Positions 1-6,797 of a stretch of DNA of 31,573 nucleotides are shown piece after piece. Source of the DNA: CAZMRW01 sp964568805 (GTDB lineage: Bacteria > Pseudomonadota > Gammaproteobacteria > Methylococcales > Methylomonadaceae). The notes below the pieces were generated by a model that saw nothing but the letters and a program-made list of their open reading frames with translations, was not told the DNA's origin and ran no database searches. Within the stretch, counting starts at the first letter, position 1. Each line of letters begins with the position of its first letter. Where the stretch lies: the NCBI GenBank assembly GCA_964568805.1, contig CAZMRW010000051.1:1-31573 (forward strand), given 5' to 3'. Both the position numbers and the translations under genes were made by a program.

Positions 1-1
1 A

Positions 2-133
2 AAAGCGGTGCCTCCTAACTGCCAGTTACAGTTGATCGGTGATCCGGATCAATTGCTTGCGGTGGGTGCAGGCAATGTGCTCAAGGTTATGATGTCTACT
101 AACACTTCTTGTAATTTAACCAGGTGTCTGTGA
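2..133 (+). pseudogene. RecD/RecD2-like helicase fragment
   Basis: The frame opens at the window edge and runs 43 codons to a TGA at 131-133. It contains LIGDPDQLLAVGAGNVL, the GD-x-DQL helicase motif followed by a glycine-rich V-x-x-G-x-VL segment, typical of RecD and RecD2 superfamily 1 helicases. In those proteins a long C-terminal helicase domain follows this motif. Here only about 20 unrelated residues follow before the stop, so the gene is truncated. The start lies outside the window. Relaxase-type helicases carry a similar motif and cannot be excluded. The recognition rests on this one motif. Confidence 0.5.
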
Positions 134-161
134 AATACGGGCAGGATCACCTTTGAAACTT

Positions 162-219
162 GTGTAGTAAATTTGTCACTACGCTGTAATTGCTATAACG
201 TAGAGTGTAGTAAACTTGT
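162..219 (+). repeat. Pair of 15-bp direct repeats
   Basis: GTGTAGTAAATTTGT (162-176) recurs as GTGTAGTAAACTTGT (205-219), a single-base difference, 43 bp apart. They lie 65-125 bp upstream of the tRNA-like 3' half. Paired short direct repeats beside a tRNA scar resemble integrase arm sites or recombination-directionality-factor sites, but no integrase gene is visible, so that role is only inferred. Confidence 0.5.
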
Positions 220-256
220 AGTAGGTTAGAACAAGGCGAGTTCTGTAAGTTATTGA

Positions 257-331
257 TATTAAATAGCTCTTGTGCTAAGCACAGGATTCGTAATCAGTAG
301 GTCGCGGGTTCGACTCCCGCCATTGGCTCCA
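257..331 (+). pseudogene. Degenerate tRNA-Thr(CGT), possible att scar
   Basis: The 3' half is tRNA-like. It has loop TTCGTAA (287-293, anticodon CGT, Thr), a 5-nt variable region, a perfect T-stem GCGGG/CCCGC around TTCGACT (304-320), a 7-nt acceptor 3' strand, discriminator T and encoded CCA (329-331). The 5' side is broken. The 5' acceptor strand (257-263) barely pairs, and the D-arm is only vaguely present (TA, GCTC and AAGC at 264-280). Just two of five anticodon-stem pairs form. Either a duplicated tRNA has decayed, or this is the half-tRNA left when an element integrates at a tRNA 3' end. In the second case the element would lie to the left, outside the window. It is not expected to be a functional tRNA. 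Confidence 0.65.
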
Positions 332-365
332 TATAAATCAATTATTTATATGATTATCTAATAAT

Positions 366-845
366 TTGTTCATGTGTTTGACCAAGATTATTTTTCCCAG
401 CTGGTTTGACCTCGGCCAATTTACGGCCGTAAACGGTAACCCCAGCGGCATAGTCTTTACCGAAGAAAAACTCAAAATAATAGAACGCATTGTTGACAAT
501 AAAGATTTGCTGGTCATTACCGACGAAATTTACGAATACCTGGTTTACGACCGCAAGCGGCATATTTCTCCAGTCACGAACGGCAGCCTGCGCGGTAGTA
601 CCGTCAGCATCATGGGCTTTTTCAAAACCTTCAGCGTGACTGGATGTCGTCTGGGTTATACGGTAGCCTAGCCCAACGCCAAAATCGCTGCATTTAAATT
701 GTTACAAATCACCGGGTTTTCTTCCATTCCAGGCAGCGCATTCTATCGCGATGCCATAGGCGAGCGCCTGCTCAGATTTTGCTTCGCCAATGATGACGCC
801 ACTTTGTACCTCGTTGTCGAAAACTTGCAGCGTATTCGAAGTTAA
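366..845 (+). pseudogene. Class I/II aminotransferase pseudogene
   Basis: One frame encodes recognisable pieces of a PLP-dependent aspartate-type aminotransferase: NPSGIVFTEEKL, then VITDEIYEYLVYD, then SIMGFFKTFSVTGCRLGY. The last holds the Schiff-base lysine region (usually GFSKTFAMTGWRLGY). A TAG at 669-671 interrupts the frame. Beyond it the same frame continues with PNAKIAAFKLLQITG, then jumps to SSIPGSAFYRDAIGERLLRFCFA, which belongs near the C-terminus, and ends at TAA 843-845. The N-terminal third is missing, and roughly 60-80 residues between the two late blocks appear to be deleted in frame. It should be inactive. The frame is otherwise preserved, which points to fairly recent decay. 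Confidence 0.8.
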
Positions 846-860
846 GGCATCACCGGATAG

Positions 861-898
861 ACCAAAGATGCGGTATCGCATGGCTCTAAATCTTTGGT
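861..898. repeat. Perfect 9-bp inverted repeat
   Basis: ACCAAAGAT (861-869) and ATCTTTGGT (890-898) are perfect complements around a 20-nt loop, shortly after the aminotransferase relic. No T-tract follows, so it is not a clear terminator. It may be the old terminator of the lost gene. The stretch 846-1089 shows no convincing gene. Confidence 0.4.
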
Positions 899-1089
899 TT
901 AAGCCATTGCCGAACGGGAATGGGAATCGATATAAAACCAGGGATGGCTTGATTCAATATTTTCCCGGATATGTCCAATAATTATACCGGTGTTCATCAG
1001 GCAACAAGCTTTCAGCACTTAATGTACACGGCTGAACAGTTTTTCCCGGGTATCATTCCAGTCCTCCAGCTTTTTTAACAGTCTTCAGG

Positions 1090-1105
1090 TGGCACGAGCC
1101 TTGCA
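1090..1105 (+). promoter_or_regulatory. Sigma54 -24/-12 promoter of the GST gene
   Basis: TGGCACGAGCCTTGCA matches the RpoN consensus TGGCACG-N4-TTGCA at every defined base, with the obligatory 10 nt between GG and GC. Transcription would start near 1116-1118, giving about a 100-nt leader before the GST ATG at 1219. The only sigma54 activator in the window is at 12370-13485, so it is the obvious candidate partner. No activator binding site was recognised upstream. Confidence 0.75.
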
Positions 1106-1218
1106 ATTCTCTGTTTGTTCGGATGATTCGAACTGTATGGGCGATTTTTTGAATCAGCTTTCTCTGGAAATCGTACCTGTCTTAATTCAATTAAATAAAA
1201 TCAACAAGGATACAACCC

Positions 1219-1872
1219 ATGCCTACACTTTATGTCGCGAATGGCGCCTGCTCTTTTGGCGCTCATGTCGCTTTGAAAGAACTCGATATACCGCATGACG
1301 TCCGCGTTGTTCCGCTGAGAGCGCCGGATTCGCCTATCTATAAAGTCAATCCGCTGGGCCGGGTGCCTGCGCTGGAACTGGATACCGGTGATGTCATCAC
1401 CGAGAATGGAGCCATTCTGCCGTATCTGGCCGATCTAAAACCGGAAGCGGGTCTTGGCGCTCCGGCCGGTTCGGCCGAGCGTGCCCATATCCAGGAATGG
1501 ATCGGCTTTTTGAACTCCGATGTTCATACCGCGTTTCGCCCGGTATTCCGCCCGGAAGCGTTCACCCATCAAGCGGATGCGCATAAAGCTATTCGGGAAA
1601 CGGGTAGGGAGCGTCTGCTAAGCCTGTTTAAAATTATTGACGACAAACTGGCGGGTAAAACCTGGGCTGTCGGCGATCGTTTTACCATCGCCGACGCTTA
1701 TCTGGGCGTATTTTCCACCTGGGCCGAACGCCTGCAACTGCCGCTGGAAAATTTCCCTCATTTCGCGGCTTTCCATCAACGCTATAAAGACCGGCCTTCC
1801 GTACAGGCGGCTCTGTCTGCCGAGCAGGCTACCGTCGCTCAAACTCAACCTTTGAAAACAGGCACCGCCTGA
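1219..1872 (+). CDS. Glutathione S-transferase family protein
   Basis: The product is 217 residues, normal for a bacterial GST. The N-terminal thioredoxin-like domain (about 1-78) begins PTLYVANGACSFGAHVAL, where Cys11 occupies the position used by beta-class GSTs. It includes NPLGRVPALEL with the cis-proline and ENGAILPYLADL, the glutathione gamma-glutamyl contact (usually ES-x-AI). The C-terminal helical domain contains the GDRFTIADAYL N-capping box. It is cytosolic and expected to conjugate, reduce or bind electrophilic or sulfur compounds; its substrate cannot be read. AAGGA lies about 10 nt before the ATG. A consensus sigma54 promoter is upstream and a terminator follows, so it looks monocistronic. 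It converges on the sulfonate operon and may share its sulfur-related control. Confidence 0.9.
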   Translation: MPTLYVANGACSFGAHVALKELDIPHDVRVVPLRAPDSPIYKVNPLGRVPALELDTGDVITENGAILPYLADLKPEAGLGAPAGSAERAHIQEWIGFLNSDVHTAFRPVFRPEAFTHQADAHKAIRETGRERLLSLFKIIDDKLAGKTWAVGDRFTIADAYLGVFSTWAERLQLPLENFPHFAAFHQRYKDRPSVQAALSAEQATVAQTQPLKTGTA

Positions 1873-1886
1873 AAAGTCAAATGGCG

Positions 1887-1924
1887 GAGCGATAGACAGT
1901 ACTGGACAATATCGCTCTGTTTTT
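1887..1924 (+). terminator. Rho-independent terminator after GST
   Basis: GAGCGATA (1887-1894) pairs perfectly with TATCGCTC (1910-1917) across a 15-nt loop, followed by TGTTTTT. It starts 14 nt after the GST stop codon. Confidence 0.75.
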
Positions 1925-2111
1925 AAATTTTGAATACCTGCGACAAATGGATTTTGTCGTAGCGTCAGTTACCAAAGCCGGTGTCGGCGCTGAATTCGAG
2001 CGGCGATCCGGCTTCCCCTCACCGGAGGTTGGCACGACTGCCTTCCGACGGAGATGAGCCACAAAGGCTCGTTCCGGGATGACGAACGTGACCGGAATGG
2101 TCAGCCATTGT

Positions 2112-3092
2112 TTAAGCCCTTTCAGTTTGCCGCTGGAAAGCCATGAGTTGGCTATGTGCCAGCAGTGCCGCTTTACGCACGTCAGGATCAACGTCCTGAG
2201 CGGCCTTCATGAGCGCGGGTTCCGATGACGGATCGGCGATTTCCCCCAATGCCAGTGCCGCTTCCTTGCGCAAGTTACTGACGGGATGGTTAAGCGCTCC
2301 GATCAGGGCAGGTACGGCGATTTTATTTTTAAAACGACCGAGACTGCGAGCGGCCCTTAGATTGACTTGCCAGAAGCTGTCATCCAGGGCCGCAATCAAT
2401 GGTTCGACCAGTTCAGGAAAAGCGATTTTAGCCGCCACTGTTGCAGCCCCCTCGCGTACTTGCCAGTCCGGATCGGTCAACGCGGACGCGATAGCCGTAG
2501 GAATAGCGGGGTCAGTGGCAAAGCCCAGTGCACCAACTGCGGCCCGGCGTACAGCGGGATCAGGGTCATTTTTTGTCAGCAGGACGAGCGGCACCTGTGC
2601 GGCAGAGGCCTTGAGCCAGCCTAGTACCGCAATGGCTTCCCGGCGTACGCTGGGATCAGGGTCGGACAATGCCTGGACGGCCGGTGCTTCGGCCGCTGGC
2701 AGGCGCAATTCTCGCAGCCCTCGGAAGATGGCTGTACGCACCTCGGCATCCGGATGGGATGCTCGATTAAGCAGAAGCGAACCGATGGTCTGGTTTTTGA
2801 CCGCGCTCAGCGATAAAGCAGCCACTTCGCGCACGCGTTGGTTGTTATCCTCCAGCGCCGTCAGCAATCCTTCTACGGCTTCGGGGCTGTCCCGGGATTC
2901 AAGCGCCTGGACGGCTTCGAGGCGGACTTCGCAGGCAGAGTCGGTTAATGCCTGGATCAGAATGGTTTCTGCGGTGTCCGGGTCGGTTTCATCGACTAAA
3001 TCAATCAGGGCAATTCGTCTGACGGTCGCGTCGGCATTGATCAAGCGAGCCGCAAGGCCCGGGTCGAGTTCGGCAGGATAGTTGATAGTCAT
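2112..3092 (-). CDS. HEAT-repeat protein of the sulfonate operon
   Basis: The product is 326 residues, almost wholly a run of about ten 30-residue HEAT-like (PBS-lyase type) helical repeats. Typical units are DPDPSVRREAIAVLGWL, DPDPAVRRAAVGALGF, DPDWQVREGAATVAAKI and DPDVRKAALLAHSQL. There is no signal peptide or enzymatic motif, so it is probably a cytosolic scaffold or maturation factor. The start at 3092 is chosen because it lies 5 nt after the ferredoxin stop and precedes MTINYPAEL. A longer frame starting at 3176 would overlap the ferredoxin gene. As last gene of the operon, directly behind the flavoprotein and ferredoxin, it most likely binds or assembles them. That role is inference, since HEAT repeats alone do not give a function. 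Confidence 0.85.
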   Translation of the reverse strand: MTINYPAELDPGLAARLINADATVRRIALIDLVDETDPDTAETILIQALTDSACEVRLEAVQALESRDSPEAVEGLLTALEDNNQRVREVAALSLSAVKNQTIGSLLLNRASHPDAEVRTAIFRGLRELRLPAAEAPAVQALSDPDPSVRREAIAVLGWLKASAAQVPLVLLTKNDPDPAVRRAAVGALGFATDPAIPTAIASALTDPDWQVREGAATVAAKIAFPELVEPLIAALDDSFWQVNLRAARSLGRFKNKIAVPALIGALNHPVSNLRKEAALALGEIADPSSEPALMKAAQDVDPDVRKAALLAHSQLMAFQRQTERA

Positions 3093-3097
3093 TGTGT

Positions 3098-3325
3098 TTA
3101 TCGCAGCAGATAGGGTATGTCCACATGTATTGCCTGGGTCGGACAATCTTTTTCGCAAGGCAGGCAAAACCAGCATTCATCATATTTCATGATCGCCTTG
3201 CCGGTGCTGAGATCGATTGAAAGAACGTCGAGCGGACAGGCATCAATGCACACGGTGCAGCCTTTATCGGCGATGCAAAGGTCCAGGTTGACTTTGACCG
3301 GAAAATCGGTGGTCTTGTAATACAT
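3098..3325 (-). CDS. Two-cluster [4Fe-4S] ferredoxin, AprB-like
   Basis: This is a 75-residue ferredoxin with two four-cysteine sets. C17-x5-C23-x2-C26-x3-C30-P has a widened first spacing, and C51-x2-C54-x2-C57-x3-C61-P is canonical. The second segment, YDECWFCLPCEKDCP, resembles the corresponding part of APS reductase beta subunit (AprB). AprB is longer and has a C-terminal tail that is absent here. A very strong Shine-Dalgarno, AAGGAGGAATC, immediately precedes the ATG, and the gene lies 9 nt after the flavoprotein stop. It is expected to pass electrons between the flavoprotein's FAD and an unidentified partner in the cytoplasm. Confidence 0.88.
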   Translation of the reverse strand: MYYKTTDFPVKVNLDLCIADKGCTVCIDACPLDVLSIDLSTGKAIMKYDECWFCLPCEKDCPTQAIHVDIPYLLR

Positions 3326-3334
3326 GATTCCTCC

Positions 3335-5089
3335 TTAAGTAGTTGCAGCTTCAGATTTAATACGCAAATTCTGATAAATGTATTTTTCGGCCGCTTCGGG
3401 CGGGGCCAGGTAGGGTTCCAGCGGACGCTTGAATACCGTCATAGCACCCTCCAACGACTTTTTGACTTGCACATGCACTTGCCATTCCTCACCTCCTGCT
3501 TCTGGAAAATCCTGACGATTGTGATAGAGTCCCCAACGGCTCTCGGTGCGGAATAAGGAGGCGCGGGCGGCCATTTCGGCGCAATCCAGAATAAAACTGA
3601 CTTCGGCTGCTCGCATCAATTCATGCGGGTTGGATGCAACCATCTGTTCCAGGTCGGCCCGGATTTCTCCAAACCGGGCGAGGCCTAGTTCCATACGTCG
3701 CGCTACTTTAGGTGGTTGCAGATAATCGTTGACCAAACGCCGTAGCTTGTATTCGACTTGCGCTGGAGCCAGTCCATGCTTGCGCAAGAGCGGCGCAAAT
3801 ATACGCTGATGCTCTGTTTTCACCTGATTCGCATCGATCTCGGCAAAATCGCGCCGGCCGCAAAAATCGGCTGCCGCTTCACCGGCCAGACGGCCATATA
3901 CGAATGCACCCAGCATGTAATTATGCGGCACGCAGGCCAGATCGCCGGCGGCGTAAAGGCCTGCTACCGTGGTTTCGGCGCGTTCGTTGATCCACACCCC
4001 CGACGCGCTGTGACCGCTGCACAAGCCGATTTCTGAAATGTGCATTTCCACCATATCATTCCGGTAATCGGTGCCGCGCCCCGCATGAAAACGGCCTCGG
4101 CTGGGGCGTTCGTTGCCATGCAGAATGGTTTCGATGGTGCTGACGGTTTCCTCGGCCAGATGATCCAGTTTGAGAAAAACCGGTCCTTTGCCGCCCGCCA
4201 GTTCCTGATAAAACTCCTGCATCATCTGGCCGCTCCAGTAATCGGACTCGATGAAGCGTTCGCCTTTGGCATTGGCCGTATAGCCGCCCATGGGTCCAGT
4301 GACATAAGCGCAGGCCGGGCCGTTATAATCCTTGATCAAGGGATTGATCTGGAAACATTCGATGCCGGATAGCTCGGCGCCAGCATGGTAAGCCATGCTG
4401 TAGCCATCGCCGGCATTAGTGGGGTTCTCGTAAGTACCGAACAGATAGCCCGATGCGGGTAAACCCAGCCGGCCAGCCGCGCCGGTGCATAGAATCACCG
4501 CCTTGGCCCGGATCACCGCATAAGCGCCGCTTCGGCAATCGAACGCCAGCGCTCCCGCCACCCGGCCTTCCGCGTCGGTCAGTACACGGGTCGCGACCAG
4601 CCGGTTGGTGATATTCACCCGCGTTTGCTTCAATTTCCGGTATAACACTTTCTTGATGTCGTGTCCTTCCGGCATGGGCAACACATAAGTGCCCATATGA
4701 TGGACTTTTTTCACCGCATAGTCGCCGTTTTCGTCTTTCTCGAATTTGACGCCCCAGCTATCCAGTTCTTCGATCATGGCAAAGCTATTTTCGGCATAGG
4801 CGAACAGCGTCTTCTGATTAACGATGCCATCGTTAGCGACGGTGATTTCCCTGACATACTGCTCAGGCGTTGCATACCCTGGAATCACCGCATTATTGAG
4901 CCCGTCCATGCCCATGGAAATGGCGCCGCTGCGCTTGACATTGGCTTTCTCCAATAGCAGCACATTCAGTTCCGGATTTTTTTGTTTGGCTTTGATTGCG
5001 GCCATGGGCCCAGCGGTGCCGCCACCAATCACCAGAATGTCTGTTGTTAGGTTGATATCGTCCACGTTAATGTCATTCTTTTTTGTCAT
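3335..5089 (-). CDS. AprA/fumarate reductase-type FAD flavoprotein
   Basis: The product is 584 residues. The N-terminal dinucleotide fold DILVIGGGTAGPMAA has its glycines at 22-27, followed by EKANVKRSGAISMGMDGLN (47-65). This is very close to the APS reductase alpha pattern and lacks the covalent-FAD histidine of succinate dehydrogenase. A C-terminal FAD-contact block TTVAGLYAAGDLACVPHN and a helical domain follow. The fumarate-reductase substrate motif QFHPT is replaced by QINPL. It should be a cytosolic, non-covalent FAD oxidoreductase paired with the next-gene ferredoxin, as AprA is with AprB. Its start overlaps the end of ssuB by 17 nt, implying translational coupling. The reaction is unknown; processing of sulfite or an organosulfur intermediate is a hypothesis from context. 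Generic annotation would call it a fumarate reductase/succinate dehydrogenase flavoprotein, which is unlikely to be its role. Confidence 0.85.
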   Translation of the reverse strand: MTKKNDINVDDINLTTDILVIGGGTAGPMAAIKAKQKNPELNVLLLEKANVKRSGAISMGMDGLNNAVIPGYATPEQYVREITVANDGIVNQKTLFAYAENSFAMIEELDSWGVKFEKDENGDYAVKKVHHMGTYVLPMPEGHDIKKVLYRKLKQTRVNITNRLVATRVLTDAEGRVAGALAFDCRSGAYAVIRAKAVILCTGAAGRLGLPASGYLFGTYENPTNAGDGYSMAYHAGAELSGIECFQINPLIKDYNGPACAYVTGPMGGYTANAKGERFIESDYWSGQMMQEFYQELAGGKGPVFLKLDHLAEETVSTIETILHGNERPSRGRFHAGRGTDYRNDMVEMHISEIGLCSGHSASGVWINERAETTVAGLYAAGDLACVPHNYMLGAFVYGRLAGEAAADFCGRRDFAEIDANQVKTEHQRIFAPLLRKHGLAPAQVEYKLRRLVNDYLQPPKVARRMELGLARFGEIRADLEQMVASNPHELMRAAEVSFILDCAEMAARASLFRTESRWGLYHNRQDFPEAGGEEWQVHVQVKKSLEGAMTVFKRPLEPYLAPPEAAEKYIYQNLRIKSEAATT

Positions 5090-5960
5090 GAGTAAAAGGA
5101 GTTACAGAGGCATCCGGTGTCGTTAAAATGCGTTGTAAAATTTCTGCTTCCAATTGGTTTAATTGAGTGTTGTTTCTTCTCCGAGGTCGTGGCTGGTCTA
5201 TATCCAGATCCAGATCGATGCGCCCTTGATCAAGCAAAATAACCCGGTCGGCCAATGCGACCGCTTCGGCAATATCATGGGTCACCAGAATCGCGGTGAA
5301 ACCATTTTCACGCCAGATTCGCTCGATCAGGCTCTGCATTTCTATCCGCGTTAATGCATCCAGAGCGCCCAGCGGTTCATCCAGCAGCAATAATCGCGGT
5401 TCATGGACCAGAGAACGCGCCAGGGCGACGCGCTGCCTCTGTCCGCCCGAAAGTACAGAAGGCCATTCATCGGAGCGATTTTCCAGCCCAACCTGCTGCA
5501 AAGCATCCAAGGCCTTGTGAAACTGGTTTTTTTTAAGCCCCAATCGCACATTGTTCAGCACACTGAGCCAGGGCAGCAGGCGCGCTTCCTGAAACATGAA
5601 CCTGGCCTCTTCATTGAGTTTGTTATGTACTTTGCCATCGTAAAACACCGTGCCTTTATTTGGCTGCTCAAGACCTGAAATCAGCCTTAATAAGGTACTT
5701 TTACCGCAGCCGCTACGGCCGACTATCGCGACGAAAGATCCTGGCTCGATGGAAAGGTCCAAATTTTCTAGCACCTGTATATCACCGAAGTGTTTGCCCA
5801 GCTTTTCTATTTTGATCGCAATGCCGGGAGCGGTAGCTAAATGCGTCGTTTTGATTGCAGCCACTTTTGAATGGGTGCGGTTATTGAGCCTTTCAATAAC
5901 GAGCTCGGGTTTAGAATCGGTTAAAGGGTTTTCGCTAATTTTTTTCACGGGTAATGACAT
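5073..5960 (-). CDS. ssuB: Sulfonate ABC transporter ATPase SsuB
   Basis: This is the ATP-binding subunit of the aliphatic sulfonate importer, 295 residues. Visible motifs are Walker A GRSGCGKST (81-89), a Q-loop within RFMFQEARLLPW, signature LSGGQRQRVALARSL, Walker B LLLLDEPLGALD and the H-loop LVTHDIAEAV. These match the SsuB/TauB/NrtD class closely. The ABC domain begins near residue 47; the preceding, mostly polar 46 residues are an extension not found in the 255-residue E. coli SsuB. A good ribosome site (GGAGAAAAT) before 5960 supports this long start. It works with SsuC and SsuA at the inner membrane and follows ssuC in the operon. Confidence 0.93.
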   Translation of the reverse strand: MSLPVKKISENPLTDSKPELVIERLNNRTHSKVAAIKTTHLATAPGIAIKIEKLGKHFGDIQVLENLDLSIEPGSFVAIVGRSGCGKSTLLRLISGLEQPNKGTVFYDGKVHNKLNEEARFMFQEARLLPWLSVLNNVRLGLKKNQFHKALDALQQVGLENRSDEWPSVLSGGQRQRVALARSLVHEPRLLLLDEPLGALDALTRIEMQSLIERIWRENGFTAILVTHDIAEAVALADRVILLDQGRIDLDLDIDQPRPRRRNNTQLNQLEAEILQRILTTPDASVTPFTHDKKE

Positions 5961-5996
5961 GTAGATTTTCTCCGATACGAAAGTTTGGCAGGTTCC

Positions 5997-6797
5997 TCAG
6001 CGGCTCCTGAAACCCGGATGCCACTGAAGCAGGCGTAATTCCAACAAATGCGCGCAGGTATCGGCCAGCTTGCCTAATATGGCATAGAGCAAAATAGCCA
6101 GCACCACGACATCAGTCTGCATGAATTCACGCGCATTCATCGCCATATAGCCTATACCGGAGGTTGTCGCAATGGTTTCGGCGACGATTAAGGTCAGCCA
6201 CATGAAACCCAGGGCATAGCGCAGCCCGACCAGAATCGAAGGCAGCGCGCCCGGAAATATAATCTGGCTGAACAATTGCCAGGGCCCAAGCCCATACACG
6301 CGTCCCATTTCCAGCAATTGTGGGTCGGCGGTCTTGATGCCATGATAGGTGTTGGCGTAAATCGGAAAAAACACGCCCAAAGTGACGAGAAATATCTTGC
6401 CTTCCTCACCGATGCCAAACCAGATGATCACAAGCGGAATTAAAGCCAGGTGCGGCACGTTTCTGACCATTTGCAAGGTGGTGTCCAGATAACGATCCGC
6501 CGGCCGGAACAGGCCATTGAGCAGGCCTAGAATCAAGCCGATCGCACCGCCGTACAATAATCCCCAGCCCGCGCGTCCGGAACTGGTGGCTATGTTACTG
6601 GCCAGTTCACCTGACAACGTTAATTGAATCGTTGCCCGGATAACATCGGATGGCGACGGCAGGATTCTCGAAGAAATCCAGCCATTGCGTGCGGCGATTT
6701 CCCAAATTACGATCAGAATCACCGGCAACAGCCAGCCGGTGAATTTTTTTGCCAGCTTGATCCAGACAAACAAGACAGAGTTGAATGATTTTTTCAT
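5997..6797 (-). CDS. ssuC: Sulfonate ABC transporter permease SsuC
   Basis: This is a 266-residue inner-membrane permease with about six hydrophobic segments, the first at roughly 18-35 (FTGWLLPVILIVIWEIAA). It carries the BPD_transp_1 coupling region, LEMGRVYGLGPWQLFSQIIFPGALPSILVGLRYALG, with the conserved EAA-type glycine, characteristic of the SsuC/TauC/NrtB group. The ATG at 6797 overlaps the ssuD stop by the ATGA arrangement, so the two are translationally coupled. It pairs with SsuB and receives substrate from SsuA. Confidence 0.93.
   Translation of the reverse strand: MKKSFNSVLFVWIKLAKKFTGWLLPVILIVIWEIAARNGWISSRILPSPSDVIRATIQLTLSGELASNIATSSGRAGWGLLYGGAIGLILGLLNGLFRPADRYLDTTLQMVRNVPHLALIPLVIIWFGIGEEGKIFLVTLGVFFPIYANTYHGIKTADPQLLEMGRVYGLGPWQLFSQIIFPGALPSILVGLRYALGFMWLTLIVAETIATTSGIGYMAMNAREFMQTDVVVLAILLYAILGKLADTCAHLLELRLLQWHPGFRSR

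Noticed and set aside
2209..3081. Long plus-strand frame opposite the HEAT-repeat gene
   Set aside because: Serine/arginine-rich low-complexity product that mirrors the repetitive HEAT codons; a shadow frame.
3335..5089. Succinate dehydrogenase/fumarate reductase flavoprotein role
   Set aside because: The covalent-FAD histidine and QFHPT substrate motif are missing, no membrane anchor genes are nearby, and the gene is embedded in a sulfonate operon.
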